Shown in pieces: positions 16,791 to 23,728 of a stretch of DNA of 64,000 nt. A program made the position numbers and the translations under genes. The stretch is from Rhodococcus oxybenzonivorans (GTDB lineage Bacteria > Actinomycetota > Actinomycetes > Mycobacteriales > Mycobacteriaceae): positions 5,270,001 to 5,334,000 of the forward strand of contig NZ_CP021354.1 in NCBI RefSeq assembly GCF_003130705.1, in the 5' to 3' direction. A model generated the notes under the pieces. That model saw only the letters and a list, made by a program, of their open reading frames with translations. It was not told the origin of the DNA and did not search any database. Numbering within the stretch: position 1 is the first letter of the stretch; each line of letters opens with the position of its first letter.

Positions 16791-17172
16791 TCAGGAACTG
16801 TCGGAGAGTGGTGCGTGTTGCTCACCGCTGGTACGCGAACCGTTGACCGAGGACTGGGCCGGCGATCTGGCCCGGATGTTCAAGGCCCTCGGTGACCCGG
16901 TCCGCCTGCGCCTGCTCAGCCTCGTGGCCTCTCACGCAGGTGGGGAGGCGTGCGTGTGCGACATCTCCGAAACGTTCGACCTGTCCCAGCCGACGATTTC
17001 CCATCACCTGAAGGTGCTCCGGTCGGCGGGACTGCTGGACTGCGAACGCCGCGGCACCTGGGTCTACTACTGGGTGGTCCCCTCCGCGTTGCAGCAGCTG
17101 TCCGCGGTGCTACTCACCGAAGGTGGACCCGTCGTACCGTCCGAGACATGCGCGGCGGAGGTGCCGGCATGA
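16783..17172 (+). CDS. arsR: ArsR-family As(III)-responsive repressor
   Basis: 129 aa winged-helix repressor. Core motifs are LGDPVRLRLLSLV, the metal-site box ACVCD and SQPTISHHLKVLRSAGLL. CVCD matches the As(III)-binding ELCVCDL of classical ArsR. An extra GACCSP Cys pair lies near the N-terminus. The start is within an operator-like dyad. Its stop overlaps the acr3 ATG (ATGA), so it heads the operon arsR-acr3-arsC-arsC-arsD-arsA. Confidence 0.93.
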   Translation: MSNQELSESGACCSPLVREPLTEDWAGDLARMFKALGDPVRLRLLSLVASHAGGEACVCDISETFDLSQPTISHHLKVLRSAGLLDCERRGTWVYYWVVPSALQQLSAVLLTEGGPVVPSETCAAEVPA

Positions 17173-18281
17173 GCGAGGCAACCACCACCGAACACCACCC
17201 GGCCGTCGTCGGCAAACTGTCTACCCTCGACCGATATCTGCCGGTGTGGATCGGCGTCGCCATGGTGGCCGGGCTGCTGCTGGGCAGGATGATCCCCGGT
17301 CTGGGTGATGCCCTGTCCGCGGTGGAGGTCGACGGAATTTCCCTGCCGATCGCCCTCGGTCTGCTGATCATGATGTACCCGGTGCTGGCGAAGGTCCGCT
17401 ACGACCGTCTCGACACGGTCACCGGCGACCGCAAACTCCTCATCGGGTCCCTCGTGCTGAACTGGGTCCTCGGCCCGGCGCTGATGTTCGCCCTGGCCTG
17501 GCTATTGCTGCCGGATCTGCCCGAGTACCGCACCGGCTTGATCATCGTCGGGCTGGCCCGCTGCATCGCCATGGTGATCATCTGGAACGACCTCGCCTGC
17601 GGTGACCGCGAGGCCGCCGCCGTGCTGGTGGCGATCAACTCGGTGTTCCAGGTGATCATGTTCGCCGTCCTCGGCTGGTTCTACCTCTCGGTCCTGCCTG
17701 GTTGGCTCGGCCTCGAGCAAACCACCATCGACACCTCTCCGTGGCAGATCGCGAAGTCGGTGCTCATCTTCCTCGGCATCCCGCTGCTCGCCGGCTACCT
17801 CACCCGCCGCTACGGCGAAAAGGCAAAGGGCCGTATCTGGTACGAGAGCAAGTTCATCCCCCGCATCGGGCCGTGGGCGCTCTACGGGCTGCTGTTCACC
17901 ATCGTCATCCTCTTCGCCCTGCAGGGCGAGCAGATCACCTCCCAGCCGCTCGACGTCGTCCGCATCGCGATCCCGCTACTCGCCTACTTCGCCATCATGT
18001 GGGGTGGCGGCTACGCCCTCGGCGCCGCAATGGGTCTCGGGTACGAGCGCACCACCACCCTGGCGTTCACCGCCGCGGGCAACAACTTCGAACTCGCCAT
18101 CGCCGTCGCCATCGCCACCTACGGCGCCACCTCCGGCCAAGCACTCGCCGGTGTCGTCGGCCCACTGATCGAGGTGCCCGTCCTCGTCGGACTCGTGTAC
18201 GTCTCGCTCGCTCTGCGTAGGAGATTCGCCGAGCAGCGCACGCCCACGCCAGCCGTGACGCTCGACAATCACGACTCCTGA
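17169..18281 (+). CDS. acr3: ACR3-family arsenite efflux permease
   Basis: 370 aa, ten predicted membrane helices. Diagnostic stretches are LARCIAMVIIWNDLACGD (with the Cys essential in ACR3 transporters), VAINSVFQVIMF and FTAAGNNFELAIAVAIA. It extrudes As(III), possibly Sb(III), and probably couples with the ArsA ATPase and ArsD chaperone of this operon. Translation is coupled to arsR by an ATGA overlap. Confidence 0.94.
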   Translation: MSEATTTEHHPAVVGKLSTLDRYLPVWIGVAMVAGLLLGRMIPGLGDALSAVEVDGISLPIALGLLIMMYPVLAKVRYDRLDTVTGDRKLLIGSLVLNWVLGPALMFALAWLLLPDLPEYRTGLIIVGLARCIAMVIIWNDLACGDREAAAVLVAINSVFQVIMFAVLGWFYLSVLPGWLGLEQTTIDTSPWQIAKSVLIFLGIPLLAGYLTRRYGEKAKGRIWYESKFIPRIGPWALYGLLFTIVILFALQGEQITSQPLDVVRIAIPLLAYFAIMWGGGYALGAAMGLGYERTTTLAFTAAGNNFELAIAVAIATYGATSGQALAGVVGPLIEVPVLVGLVYVSLALRRRFAEQRTPTPAVTLDNHDS

Positions 18282-18310
18282 TCGACACCTACCTCCGAAA
18301 GGCATTTCGC

Positions 18311-18721
18311 ATGGCTTCCCGACCCAGCGTGCTGTTCGTCTGCATCCACAACGCCGGCCGCTCCCAGATGGCCGCCGGATTCCTCACCCACCTCGCGGGT
18401 GATCAGATCGAGGTCCGCTCCGCCGGATCCGCCCCGGCCGAGACCATCAACTCCGCCGCTGTGGAGGCCATGGCCGAAATCGGCATCGACATCTCCGGCC
18501 AGTCGCCGAAGATCCTCACCCCCGACGCCGTCCACACCTCCGACGTGGTCATCACCATGGGTTGCGGCGACGCCTGCCCCGTCTTTCCTGGGGTCAGCTA
18601 CCGCGACTGGGCACTCGAGGACCCGGCCGGTAAGGGCGTCGAGGCGGTCCGTCCGATCCGCGACGACATTCGCTCCCGGGTCGAGGCGCTGATCGCCGAA
18701 CTCGTTCCCGCCACCGCCTGA
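18311..18721 (+). CDS. arsC: Arsenate reductase, low-molecular-weight phosphatase type
   Basis: 136 aa. Reduces As(V) to As(III) for export. The P-loop is CIHNAGRSQ (nucleophile Cys11, Arg17). A second Cys pair in MGCGDACP (about residues 85 and 89) fits the thioredoxin-linked relay. SAGSAP and the DWALEDP acid motif are as expected for the fold. It lies 29 bp after acr3. Confidence 0.93.
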   Translation: MASRPSVLFVCIHNAGRSQMAAGFLTHLAGDQIEVRSAGSAPAETINSAAVEAMAEIGIDISGQSPKILTPDAVHTSDVVITMGCGDACPVFPGVSYRDWALEDPAGKGVEAVRPIRDDIRSRVEALIAELVPATA

Positions 18722-18736
18722 GACGGAGACCGACCG

Positions 18737-19153
18737 ATGACGAAACCGTCCGTGTTGTTCGTGTGCGTGAAGAACGGCGGCAAATCCCAGATGGCTGCCG
18801 GGCTGATGCGAAAAGCAGCCGGCAACGACGTCGACGTGTACTCCGCCGGAACCAAGCCCGGCACCGCCGTCAACGCCCTGTCAGCGCAGTCCCTGCTCGA
18901 GGTCGGTGTCGACATCGCCGGTGAAACTCCGACACCCATTGACCCGCAGCTGGTTCGAGATGTCGACGTGGTGGTCACCCTCGGCCGCGAAGCCCACGTC
19001 GCCCCCGTGGACGGGACCCGGTTCGAGAACTGGGACACCGATGAGCCGTCCGACCGCGGCATCGACGGGATCGAGCGGATGCGCCTGGTCCGCGACGACA
19101 TCGCCGCCCGCGTCGATCAGCTCGCCGCCCAACTCCGCACCACCCAGCCCTGA
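18737..19153 (+). CDS. Arsenate reductase, mycothiol/mycoredoxin type
   Basis: 138 aa. Same fold as the preceding ArsC, but the P-loop reads CVKNGGKSQ (Cys10, Lys in the Arg position) and the relay cysteines are absent (VTLGREAH). This is the pattern of the Corynebacterium glutamicum ArsC1/ArsC2 enzymes, which form an arseno-mycothiol adduct reduced by mycoredoxin. Two mechanistically different reductases therefore lie 15 bp apart in one operon. Confidence 0.85.
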   Translation: MTKPSVLFVCVKNGGKSQMAAGLMRKAAGNDVDVYSAGTKPGTAVNALSAQSLLEVGVDIAGETPTPIDPQLVRDVDVVVTLGREAHVAPVDGTRFENWDTDEPSDRGIDGIERMRLVRDDIAARVDQLAAQLRTTQP

Positions 19154-19173
19154 TATCCGAGGAGAACCTGCTC

Positions 19174-19575
19174 GTGAGCACCATCGAAATATTCGAACCC
19201 GCCCTGTGCTGCAATACCGGCGTCTGCGGCGACGACGTCGACCAGGCGTTGGTCACCTTCTCCGCCGACATGGACTGGGTCCGCTCCCAGGGCGGAGACA
19301 TCGCCCGGTTCAACCTCGCCAGCGAACCCCTCGCATTCGCCGAGCGGGAACCGGTCAAAGCGTTCCTGCAGGTTTCCGGATCCGAGGGTCTACCGCTGGT
19401 GCTCGTCGACGGGGTCACCGCGCAGACCGGCCGCTATCCCGACCGCGCCCAGCTCGCCAAGTGGGCCGGACTTACCGAGGCTCCGTCCGCGGCTCCGGCC
19501 GGGGTCGCCATGCTCGGGCTCACCGACGCCGGATCTTGCTGCGCCCCAGACGACAACGGTTCCAGCTGCTGCTGA
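19174..19575 (+). CDS. arsD: ArsD arsenite metallochaperone
   Basis: 133 aa, GTG start after GAGGAGAACC. The As(III)-transfer triad Cys12, Cys13, Cys18 is present (PALCCNTGVCG), and the thioredoxin-like fold has GLPLVLVDG. Two more vicinal pairs lie near the C-terminus (SCCAP and the terminal SCC), known in some ArsD. It hands As(III) to ArsA, encoded 15 bp downstream. Confidence 0.93.
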   Translation: MSTIEIFEPALCCNTGVCGDDVDQALVTFSADMDWVRSQGGDIARFNLASEPLAFAEREPVKAFLQVSGSEGLPLVLVDGVTAQTGRYPDRAQLAKWAGLTEAPSAAPAGVAMLGLTDAGSCCAPDDNGSSCC

Positions 19576-19590
19576 AAGGCTCTGCCTGTT

Positions 19591-21354
19591 ATGAAGTTTC
19601 TCGACTCCCCGCCCCGCTTCCTGTTCTTCACCGGTAAGGGCGGGGTCGGGAAGACTTCCATCGCTTGCGCCGCAGCTATTCACCTCGCCCGCGCCGGCCG
19701 CAAGGTCCTGCTGGTCAGTACCGACCCGGCGTCGAATGTCGGGCAAGTGTTCGGGCTGACGATCGGCAACACCATTACCGACGTTCTCGCCGTGCCCGGA
19801 TTGTCGGCGCTCGAGATCGACCCTGGGCAGGCCGCCGACGCCTACCGCGAACGCATCATCGGACCCGTGCGGGGGTTGTTGCCGGAGAAGGAATTGGCGT
19901 CGATCACCGAGCAGCTGTCGGGTTCATGCACCACCGAGATCGCTTCGTTCAACGAGTTCACCGCCCTGCTCACCGACCACGACACCGTCGCCGACTTCGA
20001 CCACGTGCTCTTCGACACTGCCCCCACCGGGCACACCATCCGGCTGCTGCAACTGCCCGGATCGTGGACCGACTTCCTGAACGACGGAAAAGGCGATGCC
20101 TCCTGCCTGGGCCCGATGTCCGGGCTCGAAAAGCAACGCGGCATCTACGCGGACGCGGTCGCCGCCCTCGCCGACCCGCAGCGCACCCGGCTGGTTCTGG
20201 TCGCCCGGGCGCAGCGATCCCCGCTCGCCGAAATCGCCCGCACCCATATCGAACTCGCCGACATCGGGCTAATCCACCAGTACGTCGTGATCAACGGTGT
20301 CCTCCCCGCTCCCGAGGACGGGGACGAGCTCTCTGCCGCGATCTACCGGCGCGAACAGGCCGCCCTCGATGATCTTCCCCGTGAGCTGTGCGCTCTGCCC
20401 TCCGACCGGGTCGAGCTCAAGGCCACCAACATGGTCGGCATCAGCGCACTCGAGAGCCTGTTCACGGCGAATCCTGCCGCCACGCCGCAGGCCATCGCAG
20501 CAGAAGCAACACCGGTGCCGCAGGCGCCGCTGTCCGCCCTCATCGACGAACTCGCCGAAGCCGATCACGGGCTGATCATGTGCATGGGCAAGGGCGGGGT
20601 CGGCAAGACCACCCTCGCCGCCGCGATCGCTGTCGCCCTGGCGCAGCGAGGACATGACGTGCACCTGACCACCACCGATCCGGCTGCCCATCTGACCGAC
20701 ACGCTCGACGGACACCTCGCGTGCCTCGAGGTGTCTCGGATCGATCCGGCCGAGGCCACCGCGCAGTATCGGGATCGAGTGCTGGCCACCAAAGGCGCCG
20801 CCCTCGACGAACAGGGCCGCGCCACCCTCGCCGAGGACCTAGCCTCCCCGTGCACCGAGGAAGTCGCCGTCTTCCAAGCCTTCTCGCGGGTCATCCACGA
20901 ATCTCGGCGCAAGTTCGTCGTCGTCGACACCGCCCCCACCGGACACACCCTGCTACTCCTCGACGCCACCGGGTCATACCACCGGGAGATCGCCCGCCAG
21001 ATGGGTGACAGCACGAATTTCACGACTCCCTTGATGCGGTTGCAGAACCCGGAGGAGACGAAGATCCTGTTGGTTACCCTCGCCGAAACCGTTCCGCGGC
21101 TCGAGGCCGAAGGCTTACAAGCCGACCTGCAACGCGCAGGAATCACGCCGTCGGCGTGGATAATCAACAACTCGCTTGCCGCCGCACAGCCGATGTCCGA
21201 CCTGCTCCGGCGGCGGGCTGCGGCGGAGCAATCGGAAATCGATGTCGTCGCGCACCCGCGGGTCGCGGTCGTGCCGATGCAGCCCACAGAGCCGGTCGGC
21301 GAAGCGGCGTTGACCGCGTTGGTCGAAGCTGAGATGTTCGGACTGGCGACCTAG
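19591..21354 (+). CDS. arsA: ArsA arsenite-stimulated ATPase (two-domain)
   Basis: 587 aa, two homologous nucleotide-binding halves, the full length of bacterial ArsA. Signature P-loops are TGKGGVGKTS (about residue 12) and MGKGGVGKTT (about 331). The DTAPTGHT signal-transduction motif occurs in each half, and Cys-containing CTTE and CTEE segments supply metal-site cysteines. It energises the ACR3 permease. Last gene of the arsR operon, convergent with a hydrolase gene. Confidence 0.95.
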   Translation: MKFLDSPPRFLFFTGKGGVGKTSIACAAAIHLARAGRKVLLVSTDPASNVGQVFGLTIGNTITDVLAVPGLSALEIDPGQAADAYRERIIGPVRGLLPEKELASITEQLSGSCTTEIASFNEFTALLTDHDTVADFDHVLFDTAPTGHTIRLLQLPGSWTDFLNDGKGDASCLGPMSGLEKQRGIYADAVAALADPQRTRLVLVARAQRSPLAEIARTHIELADIGLIHQYVVINGVLPAPEDGDELSAAIYRREQAALDDLPRELCALPSDRVELKATNMVGISALESLFTANPAATPQAIAAEATPVPQAPLSALIDELAEADHGLIMCMGKGGVGKTTLAAAIAVALAQRGHDVHLTTTDPAAHLTDTLDGHLACLEVSRIDPAEATAQYRDRVLATKGAALDEQGRATLAEDLASPCTEEVAVFQAFSRVIHESRRKFVVVDTAPTGHTLLLLDATGSYHREIARQMGDSTNFTTPLMRLQNPEETKILLVTLAETVPRLEAEGLQADLQRAGITPSAWIINNSLAAAQPMSDLLRRRAAAEQSEIDVVAHPRVAVVPMQPTEPVGEAALTALVEAEMFGLAT

Positions 21355-21394
21355 CCGCCTGGGACCGGCCAACGGTCATAGCGCTATCGCATGC

Positions 21395-22168
21395 TCACGA
21401 CTGGTTCGTGAAGAAGGCCACGATGTCGTCGACGCGGAAGTGGTCGGACGACACGTGTTCGCCGCTCACGACGACCAACTCTGCGGTCATCGACGCGGCG
21501 CGCAGCCGTTGCACCCACGGCCCGGTCACTTCGTCGATGTTCGCCACCGCATCCTCCGGCGACGCGTACACGCGGATCGGCACGCCCGCATAGGCGTCCG
21601 GCTCGTGGCGAACGGCATCCCATGCTTCAGTCTTCGACTCCAGGTCGTGCTCGTCGGCCGACAGCCCGTACGCCGCCGCGAGGGTGTCGCGGCCATGCTC
21701 TCCCCGCTCCCAGACCGCTCGCATCGACAATGACGGAGCGACCAATACAGCTCCCTTCCACTGCATTTCCCGCAGGCGGATCGCGTTGGCGGCGGTGGTC
21801 GCACCCATCGACTCGCCGATCAGGAACCGGCGCGACACCGGCCACCGGCACGACACCCAGTCGTGGAGGGCACCCAACGCGTCCTGGGCATCTCGGTTTC
21901 CCCACAGATCGCCGTGCAGGTACGGGCTGACAACGACAAACCCGGCGTCGAGCAGACCGTCGCGTACGCCGGCCCGTTCATCGATCGACGTTTCATCGGC
22001 CGTGCGTCCGTGAAGGTAGTAGACGGCTGCGGCTGGTGCCACTCCCTGCGGCACCAGGACGAGCGCGCGGTCACCGGATGCCGGAATCGTTATCGCGTAC
22101 TCGTCGTACCGCGTGAGGCCGGCCGTGTGCCGCTCGAGCGGCACAGCGGATTCCTCACGAGCTTTCAC
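21395..22168 (-). CDS. Alpha/beta hydrolase
   Basis: 257 aa, cytoplasmic. The nucleophile elbow is GESMGA (about residue 118) and an oxyanion segment YYLHGRTAD lies near 50. An Asp (SPEDAV) and a late His (DHFRV) complete a plausible triad. Broadly like dienelactone-hydrolase or acetyl-esterase proteins; substrate unknown. Its link to arsenic resistance is only positional. Confidence 0.75.
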   Translation of the reverse strand: MKAREESAVPLERHTAGLTRYDEYAITIPASGDRALVLVPQGVAPAAAVYYLHGRTADETSIDERAGVRDGLLDAGFVVVSPYLHGDLWGNRDAQDALGALHDWVSCRWPVSRRFLIGESMGATTAANAIRLREMQWKGAVLVAPSLSMRAVWERGEHGRDTLAAAYGLSADEHDLESKTEAWDAVRHEPDAYAGVPIRVYASPEDAVANIDEVTGPWVQRLRAASMTAELVVVSGEHVSSDHFRVDDIVAFFTNQS

Positions 22169-22280
22169 GCTGTCACGCTAACAAGGAGGCTCTGATCCCG
22201 CTGGGTCACAACCTGCGAACACCCAGCGGTTTACGCCTGTTCATCATGATCCGTTTCTCACCGAGTACACCACTCATACC

Positions 22281-22302
22281 ATTGGATAGATTACTAACCA
22301 AT
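22281..22302. promoter_or_regulatory. Inverted repeat upstream of fic
   Basis: ATTGGATAG, four bases, CTAACCAAT: 9-bp arms with one mismatch, in an AT-rich patch 15 bp before the fic start. A candidate autoregulatory or repressor operator. Confidence 0.5.
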
Positions 22303-22316
22303 AGTATGGTCCGGGT

Positions 22317-23513
22317 ATGACATCGGTTGGCGATGGACAGCGATGGCCGCCCGTCGCCTACGAGGACCATCCCTGGGTCAGCACCACCGACTACGGATCT
22401 CGACGCGAACGTCGCCTCACCGCCGGCCCCTACCGCGCGGCGGTACCGCCATTCATCGCGAACCGGACCATCTCACTGAACGGAGAACTGCAGGCGCTGA
22501 CGGAGGAAGCGGCGACCGAACTCACCCGCTTCGACGCCGAGGTCGGCCACATCACCGCCCCGTTCGCATCCATTCTGCTGCGCACCGAGAGTGCATCGAG
22601 TTCGGAGATCGAGAACCTCACCAGCGGGGCACGCCAGATCGCGCTGGCCGAACTCGGCGAGCACGCCTCCCGCAACGCCCGCCTGATCGTCGGAAACGTC
22701 CGGGCCATGCAGGCCGCATTGGAGTTGTCCGACCGCATCGACGCCGACGCGATCCTGCAGATGCACCGGGCACTGCTCGAACACTGCGATTCGAACACCG
22801 GCGGCCGATGGCGGCAACAGCAGGTCTGGATCGGCGGCGGAAGCCTCGGATCACACACCGCACAATTCGTCCCCCCACATCACGACCGCGTTCCCGAACT
22901 GATCGACGACCTGGTCGCCTTCGCCAACCGGGTTGACGTAGCCGTGGTCGCCCAAATAGCGGTCGCACACGCACAGTTCGAAACCATCCACCCGTTCCCT
23001 GACGGCAACGGGCGCGTCGGTCGCGCCCTGATCCAGGCGCTGCTGCGCGGCGGGCAGCTCACCCGCAGCGTCGCCGTACCGGTGTCCGCGGGCCTGCTGC
23101 ACGACACCGCCACCTATTTCGAAGCCCTCGGCGAGTACCGTTCGGGCAACCTCGAGCTGATCGTGCAGTCGATCGCGGAGGCATCATTCGCCGCCGTCGC
23201 CAACGGCCGCACCCTCGTCCGGGACCTGGAAACGGTTCGAGCCGACTGGCGCACCCGGGTGACGGCGCGACGAGACGCGGCGGTACACCGCCTCGCCGAA
23301 CTCCTCCTTCGCCAACCGGTCGTCCACAGCAAGCTCGTCACTTCCACGCTGGGGGTCACCGGCGCCAACGCGCAAATCGCGATCGACCGCCTGGTCGACG
23401 CCGGAATACTCACCCAAATCACCGACGGACGACGCAACCGAATCTGGCAAGCCAAGGACGTCGTCAGCGTCCTCGACGAATTCGCCGCCCGCGCCAAACG
23501 CCGCCGAGGATGA
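22317..23513 (+). CDS. Fic-family AMP-transferase with internal inhibitory motif
   Basis: 398 aa. The catalytic loop HPFPDGNGRVGR (about residues 224-235) is a complete Fic motif, HxFx(D/E)GNGRxxR. An inhibition motif of the [S/T]xxxE[G/N] type, in SSSEIEN (about residues 93-99), lies in the N-terminal domain, so this is a class II, self-inhibited Fic protein. The C-terminal 100 residues look like a winged helix (LGVTGANAQIAIDRLVDAGILTQ). Probably AMPylates a protein target when de-repressed. No separate antitoxin gene is seen. Confidence 0.9.
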   Translation: MTSVGDGQRWPPVAYEDHPWVSTTDYGSRRERRLTAGPYRAAVPPFIANRTISLNGELQALTEEAATELTRFDAEVGHITAPFASILLRTESASSSEIENLTSGARQIALAELGEHASRNARLIVGNVRAMQAALELSDRIDADAILQMHRALLEHCDSNTGGRWRQQQVWIGGGSLGSHTAQFVPPHHDRVPELIDDLVAFANRVDVAVVAQIAVAHAQFETIHPFPDGNGRVGRALIQALLRGGQLTRSVAVPVSAGLLHDTATYFEALGEYRSGNLELIVQSIAEASFAAVANGRTLVRDLETVRADWRTRVTARRDAAVHRLAELLLRQPVVHSKLVTSTLGVTGANAQIAIDRLVDAGILTQITDGRRNRIWQAKDVVSVLDEFAARAKRRRG

Positions 23514-23628
23514 ATGGGGTGGGTTCTCACTCACCACTGTGGATTCAGGGCACCGCAACTGCGCCGATCCAGATCCCGCTGGTCACGACCTGGCGAAACT
23601 CACCATCGACAAGCTCGCCGCGAAAAGC

Positions 23629-23646
23629 CGAGTAGTCGACTACTCG
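23629..23646 (+). promoter_or_regulatory. Shared palindrome, copy 1 (TIR-WD40 unit)
   Basis: CGAGTAGTCGACTACTCG, a perfect 18-bp palindrome about 92 bp before the TIR-WD40 start. Copies occur before four other units of this region. LuxR-type activators bind such dyads; the three LuxR regulators here are the obvious candidates. Confidence 0.7.
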
Positions 23647-23728
23647 CGATATCCGGGCTCGTTTACGTCAGGCTCGAATAGTCCCGTCCACGTGACTCGG
23701 CACAGGCTCGAGAGCGGAGGAATCACCG

